Virus record (IMG/VR): IMGVR_UViG_3300009156_000061
Location: 1-33,666 of that record
Strand: one strand, 5' to 3'
DNA: 33,666 bases
Source: a virus
In this document: positions 18,174 to 25,944 of the stretch, one piece after another
Layout: each line of letters starts with the position of its first letter
Numbering within the stretch: the first letter of the stretch is position 1
Notes under the pieces: model-generated
What the model saw: the letters and a program-made list of their open reading frames with translations, nothing else
What the model was told of the DNA's origin: nothing
The model's database searches: none
Position numbers and translations under genes: made by a program

Positions 18174-19346
18174 TTAGGACGCGCAGGCGGTCACTTCACC
18201 CTCTGGGTCGCAACGCAGATGCACGATCGCTACTCCGCGCTCGGGCTGTTCCGGCATGGAAGCCGCACCCATGTGCATACGGTGGTAGATGAGGTTTCCG
18301 TCCGGGTTACAGGTCCGGTCGATGATGTTCTTCAGCGTGACGGCCCCGGTGAAGTTCACCGGGTCGAAACGGAAGTTTGGATGCGGTGCAACCGGCGGAG
18401 ACGGGATCAGGTAAGTGACCACGTTGGGATCCTGAATGGTGGATTCCTCGTAGGTGGCAACCTTCCATGCGTCCGCGACGACCGCTTTCTGACCACGGGT
18501 GGCGGGAGCGAGGGTGAAGGCAGGCACCTCGACATATCCTGCGCTGAACGTGAAGCGGCGCGGAAACGTATCCACCAGAAAAACAATATTCTGGAGCCGT
18601 TCCGTGACACCGAACGTGGTGAGCAGGATATTGGGTGAACCCCAGCGGATGTCATTCCGCAGCGCGTCATTAGCGCGGATGATATTCCCGGCTGTCTCTG
18701 ACGAGACCAGGACGGTCACCAGCGGTTCACCGTTGCTGCGAATCAATGCCTCCGCACCTGCACCATCCCGCATTAGATCAATGGAGAGCTTGCGGAGGAT
18801 TTTCAGGTTGAGCGGTTTGGTGGCGGCGACGGCCGGATAGGTCGTAGCCATCGTCGTGGTGGTGGTGTAAGTCGCATCGCAGACCACCTTGGTTTGGCAG
18901 AGCCGGAAGTATTCGTGCCGATAGCGGATCTCCCACTCTATGCGGCAGTAATCACCGAGAATACCGAAGGTCGAAGCTAGCTGGTTCTGCAGATCGAACA
19001 CCGGCATGGTGTCGATATTGCAAACGTCCGGCCCTTCCAGAACCCGGCGAGCCAGGTTGAAGGACCGTGCGGTACTCGCCACGCTGATCTTAGTGGTGGC
19101 AGGTAAGCAGGATCCACCTTCGATACCGTCTGGGATGGAGTTAATTGCAGTCCAGGACGGTTCTGCTTCGGTGGGGGCTGATCTCTCGTAGACGAGAGTG
19201 TTGATGACGACACCCATTGCGGGTAGCCATTCGCCACGTTTGGCGAGGTTCATTAAGATGCTCTTCGGGAAGACGCGCCGGTCTAGGACTGGCATATAGC
19301 GCCCTGTCTCAGCGGTTAGAAAAGCGGTTACGGCATCACATGCCAT
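18174..19346 (-). CDS. Probable major capsid protein
   Basis: A 390-aa protein, normal length for an HK97-fold capsid subunit. Supporting segments are the N-terminal RYMPVLDRRVFPKSILMNL, a long alpha/beta middle with LSIDLMRDGAGAEALIRSNGEPL and VLVSSETAGNIIRANDALRND (spine-helix-like), and a C-terminal beta region. A coiled-coil scaffold-like gene lies upstream in the cluster and a probable decoration gene follows. A TTGACA promoter candidate and a leader of about 200 nt precede it, consistent with separate strong expression. Several Cys residues (about eight) are present, more than usual. The fold is inferred from length, context and pattern, not from a diagnostic motif. Confidence 0.72.
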   Translation of the reverse strand: MACDAVTAFLTAETGRYMPVLDRRVFPKSILMNLAKRGEWLPAMGVVINTLVYERSAPTEAEPSWTAINSIPDGIEGGSCLPATTKISVASTARSFNLARRVLEGPDVCNIDTMPVFDLQNQLASTFGILGDYCRIEWEIRYRHEYFRLCQTKVVCDATYTTTTTMATTYPAVAATKPLNLKILRKLSIDLMRDGAGAEALIRSNGEPLVTVLVSSETAGNIIRANDALRNDIRWGSPNILLTTFGVTERLQNIVFLVDTFPRRFTFSAGYVEVPAFTLAPATRGQKAVVADAWKVATYEESTIQDPNVVTYLIPSPPVAPHPNFRFDPVNFTGAVTLKNIIDRTCNPDGNLIYHRMHMGAASMPEQPERGVAIVHLRCDPEGEVTACAS

Positions 19347-19584
19347 AAGGTTTCTTCTTTCTGGAAAAGATTAAGGTGATGCAGGGGAAGGCAAAGCAGC
19401 ACACGCGCAGCAACGTCTTGCCTCTGCGGTTTGGTGCTTCGTGGGTCAGAAAGAAGCTATTGCGCGTGAAGCGCGACCCAAAGAGCGGCTTTGTGCGTGG
19501 GAACGCGACCGGCCAAGGTCAGGTGCCGGATCAACACTGACCCGACGATGTGACCGTAGTAAAACCTGAAATAGCTGTCAAGCT
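19347..19584 (-). promoter_or_regulatory. Leader and promoter candidate before the capsid gene
   Basis: This 238-nt gap holds no credible gene. On the minus strand a perfect TTGACA at 19581-19576 is followed after 17 nt by TACGGT (19558-19553), a weak -10. Transcription from it would give a leader of about 200 nt containing small GC-rich inverted repeats (for example GGGTC...GACCC around 19444-19474). A purine-rich stretch (AGAAAGAAGAAACC) lies close to the capsid ATG. Confidence 0.4.
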
Positions 19585-19779
19585 TTAGAGCGCGGCATTC
19601 CACGCTAACTGGAGTGCCTCCAGTTCTTCCGGGGTCATCAGTGCGTCAAGAATGGCGGCATCCGTGATGATCTCGACATTCAGATGATCAGTGTCCGTGG
19701 TGTAACGAATGGCGGTGATCTGGTAGAGGCAGACTGACAATCCGCCGGTCGTTGATTTGATGCGATATATCTTATCCAT
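19585..19779 (-). CDS. Small protein of unknown function (64 aa)
   Basis: I chose the ATG at 19779 because it lies two bases after the upstream stop and has AAGGAAAG before it. The sequence begins with a strand-rich segment (MDKIYRIKSTTGGLSVCLYQ) and ends in a helix containing TPEELEALQLAWNAAL. No family is recognised. It is the last gene before the capsid promoter region and is co-directional with the glycosyltransferase-like gene. Confidence 0.6.
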   Translation of the reverse strand: MDKIYRIKSTTGGLSVCLYQITAIRYTTDTDHLNVEIITDAAILDALMTPEELEALQLAWNAAL

Positions 19780-19781
19780 AG

Positions 19782-20516
19782 TTACTTTCCTTTGCTCTGG
19801 TGGACCGTCACCTTCTCGGCGCTTACTTTTGTCTCCAGAATTATCGCCTGCAGACTTCCGTCCGTGCATCCATGGACAAAGGCGGCATTGGCCGGGATCT
19901 CTGTGAAGACCCGACCAGTCCCTCCACCTTGATCTTTCCGAGTATGCTGCATGAGTGGCTCCATCGATTTGAACGCTCGCATCACGTCGACTCCTGCCGC
20001 CATGTCGAAGGGAACATTCAAAGCGTAGAGCGAGGAGCAATTCGCCAGGGGCGGGATGACATCCATCGGATAGATGCCAACCCCGTTCATGTATTGATCA
20101 CCGTTGATCTCGCAGGCCACACCACCGAACGGTGCCCGTGGTGGCATGGCGAACTGGTTGGAGAGCGCCTTGAGCCATCCTTTGCGGCACGGCACCGCAT
20201 CCGCTTCCCACCAGAGCCAGCCTGAGTAGTATTTGCTTTCGCTGAATTCCTTCGCCACCAGTCGAGCAACCCGTTGCCATGCCCAGTTCTGTGGTTTGGG
20301 CCATGCCTGATCACCGCGCCACTCCGGGTAGCATTCCACCTGAATGCGTGCGAATGCCCCCTTCGCCAGATCCGCCACCTTCGACACATCAAAGCCGGTT
20401 GGATGCACGATGAGAAGATCGGCATCCTGGTTGCCGTCCAGCTTCCGGCACACCTTCAGGTTGGAGAGCGCCAGTTGCTCGTCCTTGGCGCAGACATTCA
20501 GGACCGGGAGGATCAT
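19782..20516 (-). CDS. Putative GT-A-fold glycosyltransferase
   Basis: A 244-aa protein. The N-terminus (MILPVLNVCAKDEQLALSNL, then DADLLIVHPTGF) looks like the first beta-alpha units of a nucleotide-sugar-binding Rossmann-like domain. GWLWWEADAVPCRKGWL (about residues 98-114) resembles the acidic DxD-type metal site (E-A-D) of GT-A enzymes, and the C-terminal part has FVHGCTDGS. It lies inside the capsid cassette, overlapping the scaffold stop by ATGA and two bases before the next gene, so it is expressed with head genes. It could glycosylate a virion or host protein. Donor and acceptor are unknown; a non-catalytic relative is possible. Confidence 0.55.
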   Translation of the reverse strand: MILPVLNVCAKDEQLALSNLKVCRKLDGNQDADLLIVHPTGFDVSKVADLAKGAFARIQVECYPEWRGDQAWPKPQNWAWQRVARLVAKEFSESKYYSGWLWWEADAVPCRKGWLKALSNQFAMPPRAPFGGVACEINGDQYMNGVGIYPMDVIPPLANCSSLYALNVPFDMAAGVDVMRAFKSMEPLMQHTRKDQGGGTGRVFTEIPANAAFVHGCTDGSLQAIILETKVSAEKVTVHQSKGK

Positions 20517-21793
20517 CTTCCACCACCAGCATGATCAGCGCGACGTGCTGCTTCCAATGCCTCCGAAAAATGGTTCACGTAAGCCCGGTCGGTCGTGGAG
20601 GCATTCATCATATCGTTCACGCCGGAACGCATGATGCTCGCGGCCAGACCATCTCCCCCGGGCTGGACTCCGCGCAGTTGTGCGATTGCCTCATTGAGTC
20701 GCTGCACTTCCTGAGTGGCTTCCAGGGCCATGGTCAGCGCGGCATCGAAGCTCGCGGCTTTCAGTGCCGCTGTGGATAAGGTCGACGGGTTGGATTCGCC
20801 ATTGAAGATGCTCTTGGCGAGGTTGATCCGTTTCTCCACCTGCCGGTTCCATTTCTCGTCACCCTCCTTTAACTGCAGGAACGGCATTCCGTCCTCTGGA
20901 TCCATCCAGTCCTTGATCCGGCTGGTCAGCGCGTTGTTGAGTTGTGCCTCGCGTTCCTGTCTCGCGCTCTGCTGGAGGAATTGTTCATTCTGATTTTTGG
21001 CTTCCCAGGTGGCTTTGCGGGAGGCGAGTTCCGCTTCCCGCTCGGCATCGACCTGGGACAGAACAATGAGTTGACCGCGCAATCGCGCCTGGGTGGACGG
21101 ATTGAAATCGCTGATCGCCTTCTCGATCGCTTCATCCCGGTAATCAGAGGGCGGCAATGTGAGTAACTTCTCAATCTTATCGAACGCACCCCCAGCCGCG
21201 AACTTGGCCTGCTTGATGATCGCCTCCCGTTTGGCATCGAACTTATTGCGGAACTCAGGATCGCGTTCCACCGATACCTGTTTGATATAATCGTAATATT
21301 CGTCGTGTTTGGCCTTGAGCTGTTTGTATTCAGGATGGTCTGCAATATTAGCTGGTGCGCCGCCTTTTTTTAGCGTCTCCAGTTCCCGCTGGTAGGTCTC
21401 GGCTTTCTTCTGCCAGTCATCCGCACGCGCATGGACCTTCTTCCAGTCTTCGGAACGAGCCACCTCTGGCTTGACCTTTTTCCTCCAGGGTTCGGCTTCG
21501 ATGGAGAGAGGTTCGTCGGATTCCGGTGGTTCGGGCGCTTTCTCTTTGGGCGGTTGCATCCGCTCATTGCCCTGCTGTTGATCCGCCTGACGCGCCCTGG
21601 TTAGCGCATCCACGTCCATGTTCTGACGGGTGATATCCGCCTGCGGCTTTTCCTTCGCTGCCTGTTGCTGGCGGAACTGTTCGTTCGACACTTCCAGAGG
21701 TGACCGTGCGGTCGCGATCGCAGCTGCGGCGGCTTGCTGGAAAGTTGAGGATGAGACTGGCGGCGCTGCCGCTGGTGCTGATTCTTCTGCCAT
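20513..21793 (-). CDS. Putative scaffolding protein
   Basis: A 426-aa, highly charged protein rich in Ala, Gln, Glu and Lys, predicted almost wholly helical. The first 100 residues are Ala/Pro/Gln-rich and disordered, and residues about 105-330 form long coiled-coil stretches (RADDWQKKAETYQRELETLKK, QSARQEREAQLNNALTSRI). Between portal and major capsid genes this composition is typical of head-assembly scaffolds. No protease domain is seen, so proteolytic maturation is not indicated here. The start is TAATTTATG, coupled to the preceding gene. It ends with ATGA over the glycosyltransferase-like gene. Confidence 0.7.
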   Translation of the reverse strand: MAEESAPAAAPPVSSSTFQQAAAAAIATARSPLEVSNEQFRQQQAAKEKPQADITRQNMDVDALTRARQADQQQGNERMQPPKEKAPEPPESDEPLSIEAEPWRKKVKPEVARSEDWKKVHARADDWQKKAETYQRELETLKKGGAPANIADHPEYKQLKAKHDEYYDYIKQVSVERDPEFRNKFDAKREAIIKQAKFAAGGAFDKIEKLLTLPPSDYRDEAIEKAISDFNPSTQARLRGQLIVLSQVDAEREAELASRKATWEAKNQNEQFLQQSARQEREAQLNNALTSRIKDWMDPEDGMPFLQLKEGDEKWNRQVEKRINLAKSIFNGESNPSTLSTAALKAASFDAALTMALEATQEVQRLNEAIAQLRGVQPGGDGLAASIMRSGVNDMMNASTTDRAYVNHFSEALEAARRADHAGGGR

Positions 21794-21796
21794 AAA

Positions 21797-22120
21797 TTAC
21801 TCCGATGGATACTCCGGTTCGCCTATTGGACCCGGTATGGTTGACTGTCCTCCCTGCATTCCCAAAAGCACACTCACTGCGATTTCATAACCGCGCACCA
21901 ACCCCAGTTGATAGTTCTCGGTTGTCCCCTGCGGCATCGAGAGCGCCTGCTTGCGTTCATTGATCACCACCGTGAGCGCATCCCGGAACATTGGATTGCT
22001 TTGCGCCCAGCGCACCCGCTCGCCATCCGACTTCCACCTGTCGAGATCCAGACCGTTATAAGACCATGCTGGTTTCTTGGGTCGGTTTCGCCTTTGTTTT
22101 GGTTCTAAAGATTCGGTCAT
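21797..22120 (-). CDS. Unknown head-cluster protein (107 aa)
   Basis: Start taken at ATG 22120 (MTESLEPKQRRNRPKK); a TTG at 22132 would add four residues. The N-terminus is very basic. The centre (WKSDGERVRWAQSNPMFRDAL) and the helix VVINERKQAL look like a genuine soluble protein, and it ends in a Gly/Pro-rich tail. It overlaps the preceding small gene by 65 nt and joins the scaffold gene by TAATTTATG. No family is recognised. Confidence 0.6.
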   Translation of the reverse strand: MTESLEPKQRRNRPKKPAWSYNGLDLDRWKSDGERVRWAQSNPMFRDALTVVINERKQALSMPQGTTENYQLGLVRGYEIAVSVLLGMQGGQSTIPGPIGEPEYPSE

Positions 22121-22241
22121 AGTTACGCGCAAACTCTCGCAGGTTGACCCGGCGCGGCCGGTCCCCCTTGCCTGGACCCTCCCGCATATCCACGGGAGGG
22201 ATATTCGCCATCTCGCGACTGATCACCGACTCCGCTTTCAT
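22056..22241 (-). CDS. Small basic phage protein with GKGDRPR motif (61 aa)
   Basis: The stretch REGPGKGDRPRRVNLREF followed by ARNYDRIF resembles a short protein often seen in tailed-phage genomes (Gly-Lys-Gly-Asp, then a Asn-Tyr/Trp-Asp-Arg-Ile-Phe end), whose function I do not know. The C-terminal 15 residues are Lys/Thr-rich. Its ATG overlaps the stop of the preceding gene (ATGA), which supports it over the competing frame at 22123-22359. It overlaps the following gene start by 65 nt. Confidence 0.6.
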   Translation of the reverse strand: MKAESVISREMANIPPVDMREGPGKGDRPRRVNLREFARNYDRIFRTKTKAKPTQETSMVL

Positions 22242-22435
22242 TCCTCCAGTCGGATGAGGGTGACGCTGTGGAGACCGGGTGGTGGATCCTTATAGAAATC
22301 GTCGACGGTGCTTGGATCTTTGGAATCAACGAGATCCTTGATTCCGACCGTCGCGCCATCCATGAGCAGGACTTTGATTTCCCCGCGTTTATCTTCGCGC
22401 AGGAGGAGTTCAGAGATGAGTTGGTCGACGGTCAT
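22238..22435 (-). CDS. Small acidic protein of unknown function (65 aa)
   Basis: Begins MTVDQLISELLLREDKRGE at ATG 22435, where the start overlaps the previous stop as TAATG. Residues about 17-30 (GEIKVLLMDGATVGIKDLV) look like a beta-hairpin, and the end (LHSVTLIRLEE) a final strand. I recall short phage proteins with a similar start (M-T-V-x-x-L-I-x-x-L) but can assign no function. The longer frame to 22651 is a shadow of the lipoprotein gene. Confidence 0.65.
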   Translation of the reverse strand: MTVDQLISELLLREDKRGEIKVLLMDGATVGIKDLVDSKDPSTVDDFYKDPPPGLHSVTLIRLEE

Positions 22436-22992
22436 TATTGGAGCCTTGGTGGGGTGTTGGTTGGGCAGTCGGCAAGTTTTATGACCTCGACATGTTCGCT
22501 GCGGAGTGTGCCGGTGATGGTGCGTTCCTCCCATTTTGGCACCCGGTGCAGGCGCACGGTTTCGCCCACGACCCGGCGCGTGCCGATGACGGGTTCCTCC
22601 TTGGTCAGGCAGAGGTAGATGGGACCGCCGGGAATGGTGGGTGGCATACATTCGGTTCCTTCCTTGGCCGGAATGCGCTCGATCCGCCAGTCGTCCGTTT
22701 TCGAGCGGACAGTCTTGGAGTACGGCTCCTCCTTCACCACTTTGCGAAGGACGACTGCGCCGATGTTCTCTACCCGGTTGGTCACGACCAATTCATCTTT
22801 GCACAGGATCACATCGACGTAATCACCGTGAGGACCGGTGCCTGTAGGTGGTTGGTTCGTGGTCGTGCCGGTCCAGGTGAACACCACGGGTGGGCCGGGA
22901 TCTTCAAGGTGAGTGACGCGTTTGGCGCACTTGTTGGTCGCGCAACCAGTTGCGGCGAGGGCGCAGATGAGAATGAATAATGGTTTCTTCAT
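22435..22992 (-). CDS. Lipoprotein of unknown function
   Basis: A 185-aa protein with a clear lipoprotein signal: MKKPLFILICALAATGC, lipobox ATGC at residues 14-17. The mature part has Pro/Thr-rich linkers (TTTNQPPTGTGPHGD) and several beta-strand segments with conserved-looking Cys. It is anchored to a membrane by its lipidated Cys. It directly follows a two-span membrane protein gene (the stop is 1 base before this ATG), so the two may act together at lysis or in exclusion. No spanin-like coiled coil is visible. Confidence 0.7.
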   Translation of the reverse strand: MKKPLFILICALAATGCATNKCAKRVTHLEDPGPPVVFTWTGTTTNQPPTGTGPHGDYVDVILCKDELVVTNRVENIGAVVLRKVVKEEPYSKTVRSKTDDWRIERIPAKEGTECMPPTIPGGPIYLCLTKEEPVIGTRRVVGETVRLHRVPKWEERTITGTLRSEHVEVIKLADCPTNTPPRLQ

Positions 22993-22993
22993 A

Positions 22994-23191
22994 TTATTGA
23001 TGGAATCTGATGAATCCGGGTTGACCGGTGAGCTGGAGCAGGAAATTGATCAGCATGATCACCCCCACCAGGATCACGACCGCTTTCAGGACTTTGTTGA
23101 TCGGAGCTGGTACACCCAGCCAGTCGATCAGCCAGAAGAGCAGGCCGAGGATGAACCCGATGATGATGAGATAAATAAGGCTGTTGATCAT
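22994..23191 (-). CDS. Small two-span membrane protein, holin-like
   Basis: A 65-aa protein with two hydrophobic segments (LIYLIIIGFILGLLFWLIDW and VLKAVVILVGVIMLINFLL) joined by a short loop with a Lys. Size and topology match class II holins. It also resembles small two-helix membrane proteins of Proteobacteria known only by locus-type names. Followed by a lipoprotein gene, a lysis role is possible, but no endolysin gene was recognised anywhere in the window. Confidence 0.65.
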   Translation of the reverse strand: MINSLIYLIIIGFILGLLFWLIDWLGVPAPINKVLKAVVILVGVIMLINFLLQLTGQPGFIRFHQ

Positions 23192-23230
23192 AAGTGTTTG
23201 TTTTGGTTTGGATGTGCTGGATCGAAAAAC

Positions 23231-23416
23231 TCACGTCGCCGCAAAGTCAGGGTCTTCATCCTTACTCCGTAACTCGAAAGTGATCCTGTCCCACGGAATA
23301 CCGGTCTCACCATTGCTCGTCTCGAAAGCCGTGATGCGCCATTTGTCCGGCGGAAAGTTGTCGCATCCACCGTTTGACCAGATGCTCTGGTGCAGTCTCT
23401 CGAAATCGACTTTCAT
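23231..23416 (-). CDS. Small acidic protein of unknown function (61 aa)
   Basis: Begins MKVDFERLHQSIWSNGG and has DKWRITAFETSNGETGIPWD near its centre. It ends in an acidic tail. The ATG overlaps the portal stop by ATGA, supporting translational coupling. The larger open frame through this region up to 24073 is a shadow of the portal gene. No family is recognised. Confidence 0.6.
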   Translation of the reverse strand: MKVDFERLHQSIWSNGGCDNFPPDKWRITAFETSNGETGIPWDRITFELRSKDEDPDFAAT

Positions 23417-25944
23417 TTGGCACCTACTGGTTGTTGTCGTGCTTTCTGCTCCGCAATTCTGGTCTGCGCGTCGGCTTTCTGCTGCTCGATGCGTGCTTGA
23501 GCGGTCGCCTTCTGCTGCTCGATGCGGATATCGGCTTCCGCTTTGCGTTGATCGATCTGGACACCCGCCTCCGCTGTTCGCGCCTGAGTCATGATCTGCG
23601 CTCGCGCCTTCTCCTGCTCGATCTGCGTCTGGCGATCGACTTTCTGTTTTTCGAGCGCGGCTTCCTGCTGGAACTGTTTCTCCGCGAGCTGTTGTTCCAT
23701 CTGCGATTCCTTCTGCTTCAACTGCCAGGTCATCTGGGATTCCTGCTGTCGCATCTGCATCTCGGCCTGCATTTGAGCGGCTTTTATCTGCAGTTCGTTC
23801 GGAGGTTGCTGCTGTTGCTGCGCCTGCTTCATCTTCTCCATCGCGGCTTGTTCGATCTGTTTGAAGCCCTGCGCGAGTTGCTGATAGGCTGCTGCCAGTT
23901 CGTCGCGGACATTCTTCCGTGAGATCTTTTGGATGTGCTGGCCGACATGCGGCATCATCGATTGCATGAAGGCGAAGGGCATGGCCGGGTCGGCTCCGCC
24001 CTGCAGGACAGCCTGGATAGCACCCACCCCGGCGGAGAGATGGGTCTTGGCGTGCGCTTCGTGATCCTGCCATTCCGCGAACATGACCTGACCGCCGGTC
24101 TGGAAGTCGGCATTCTCACCGACCGCATCGTAATCGTCGCGAGTCGGCACCTGATTGCGATCCTCCTTTGGCAGCAACCGGGTGACACCCTGCTGACCGG
24201 CGAAAGCGGAGGCGAACATCTCCTTCCATTGATCGAGACCTCGCGGCCCGAGGAACGGGACCAGCTGGGAGAGAGCGGAAGCGGTTTGCTGGCGCATGAC
24301 CGGACTGCCATTGCCGATCGCACGCATGGCGCGGATCAAACCTGGCTTGCGGTCTTTGATCTGTTTTTCCGAGAGACCCTCTTCCTTGCACGCTTTTTGG
24401 AATTCGAGCGCCTCCTTAATGGCGGGATCGTCCAATGACGGGAGATCCAACGTAGCTCTTCGATAACATTCATCGTAAAATTTGTCCGCCTGCACGTAGA
24501 ACCGCATGACGGCGGAATTGGAGAGGACAGTGGCTTGACTGAATCGGATATTCGCGGCCGTGGCGCTTTCCGGGTTGCCTGAGGGTTTCTCAAATTGCGG
24601 ACGGTAAGTGCCGGTGTTGACATCGAGCATCCGGTCCAGGTCGTTGTTGACGGCCATGGTGCGCTCGACATCACCGATGATGCCTGCCTGCTGGACGGCA
24701 TACCCGGGTGGCAGGATGACTGTGCCGCTGCCCATCTGGACAATGCCCTGTTTGGCGTGGGCGGCAGCGGTCTGGGACTGGAGAATGATCTGGGTGCCCA
24801 TGAAGACGTTGTCGACCTGAGCGCAACGCATCCGGTCTTTAACCTGCATCACGGAGATGATCCGTTTGCCGATGCCGCCGAGGGAATTGATGGAGCCGTC
24901 TTCTGCCTCGTAAATGAACGGGCAGATGACTTCGAAAAGATTCTTGCCGACACCCTGCTTGTAATAGAGCCAGTCATCGTCATTCAGCTTCGACCTTTTC
25001 TCCGTCCCGGCTTTACCGGCTTGATATTGGGAAGCTTCGACCGGGGTCATGGGCCGGTTCCCGGCGGACGGGTTGTGCGTGCGCGATTCCGTCGTGACCA
25101 TCATGCGGGACCAGGTGCCATTGAACTCCCGCACATAGATTGATGCTGCCTGGACGGTGCGGCTCGCCATCGAGGTGTAGAGTTCGGCGTTCTTCATCGC
25201 CTGCTGGAGCTGGAGTGGTTCCTCTGGATCAGCGAGATCCTTCGGGACAGCCGCCCGAATCGCCTTGATCACCTGCTCCTTGTTCCAACCACCGGCTTTC
25301 GCCGCCTTCTGGTTGCGGACAAATTCCCAGAGTTTATGAACAGGCCAGATATGTTCGATGGCGAAGATCTCCCATTTGTCGGGGTCGATGCCGGTGCCAT
25401 CTGGAAACATGACTTTCTGCCATGGGACACATTCGAAATGCCAGGAGTCGTGGCGCGGCCACCAGAGATAGCCTTTCCCGAAACCAATGAACCCGTCGAG
25501 CATCTGCCAGATGGCAGCATGAAAACTCGGGTAACTTTTGAGGAGACGATCAAATTTCTCCGATCGGATTCGCGATGCTTCCGCTCCGGGGATTGTGTCC
25601 GTGCTTACATCCGTCTCGCAATCGGCATACATGGGCGCGGAAGAGAACAGATCGTAGTAGGGCGATTTCGAAGATTCCTTGCGGGATGTGCCTTCCAGCG
25701 TGTTGAAGTTCGCACGCCAGGCTTCGCCGCGCTGACGGAGCTTCTGTGAGTTATAAGGCGCGTTCCCGTCGAACATTCCCTGGATGACAGCAGCCCGATT
25801 ATTGCGCGGGGTCGCCGCGTCTTTCAAAAGCCAGTAAATATCTTCGGCTTGTTTGGCGGAACAAAGCCGATGTTCTGGTGCTTTTCCCTCTTCGGAAATG
25901 GTCTCAAGATCGAGTCCGGCGTCTGTCGGGTGGATGCCTGTCAT
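23413..25944 (-). CDS. Portal protein with long Gln-rich coiled-coil tail
   Basis: Probably forms the dodecameric ring at the capsid vertex through which DNA is packaged and ejected. The 843-aa length is above usual podovirus portals (about 530-730 aa), and the excess is a C-terminal coiled coil of about 160 residues, rich in Gln, Glu, Lys and Ala, with near-repeats such as RIEQQKATAQA and RIEQQKADAQT. Portal-like segments include AVIQGMFDGNAPYNS near residue 53, FIGFGKGYLWWPRHDSW, HFECVPWQKVMFPDG, and a helical region with ATAANIRFSQATVLSNSAVM. It lies between a Cys-rich protein and the small-gene run before the scaffold. Its ATG is 41 nt inside the upstream gene. The C-terminal coil may make the barrel or tunnel extension seen in P22-type portals. 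Confidence 0.82.
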   Translation of the reverse strand: MTGIHPTDAGLDLETISEEGKAPEHRLCSAKQAEDIYWLLKDAATPRNNRAAVIQGMFDGNAPYNSQKLRQRGEAWRANFNTLEGTSRKESSKSPYYDLFSSAPMYADCETDVSTDTIPGAEASRIRSEKFDRLLKSYPSFHAAIWQMLDGFIGFGKGYLWWPRHDSWHFECVPWQKVMFPDGTGIDPDKWEIFAIEHIWPVHKLWEFVRNQKAAKAGGWNKEQVIKAIRAAVPKDLADPEEPLQLQQAMKNAELYTSMASRTVQAASIYVREFNGTWSRMMVTTESRTHNPSAGNRPMTPVEASQYQAGKAGTEKRSKLNDDDWLYYKQGVGKNLFEVICPFIYEAEDGSINSLGGIGKRIISVMQVKDRMRCAQVDNVFMGTQIILQSQTAAAHAKQGIVQMGSGTVILPPGYAVQQAGIIGDVERTMAVNNDLDRMLDVNTGTYRPQFEKPSGNPESATAANIRFSQATVLSNSAVMRFYVQADKFYDECYRRATLDLPSLDDPAIKEALEFQKACKEEGLSEKQIKDRKPGLIRAMRAIGNGSPVMRQQTASALSQLVPFLGPRGLDQWKEMFASAFAGQQGVTRLLPKEDRNQVPTRDDYDAVGENADFQTGGQVMFAEWQDHEAHAKTHLSAGVGAIQAVLQGGADPAMPFAFMQSMMPHVGQHIQKISRKNVRDELAAAYQQLAQGFKQIEQAAMEKMKQAQQQQQPPNELQIKAAQMQAEMQMRQQESQMTWQLKQKESQMEQQLAEKQFQQEAALEKQKVDRQTQIEQEKARAQIMTQARTAEAGVQIDQRKAEADIRIEQQKATAQARIEQQKADAQTRIAEQKARQQPVGAK

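Noticed and set aside
19390-19440. Short GCAAA-GCAGC-like run in the capsid leader, as a second GCNNN array
   Set aside because: The phase is lost after two or three units, so it is not an array.
22123-22359. 78-aa minus-strand frame
   Set aside because: It is fully overlapped by two better supported coupled genes (22238-22435 and 22056-22241) and has Ser/Arg-rich shadow composition.
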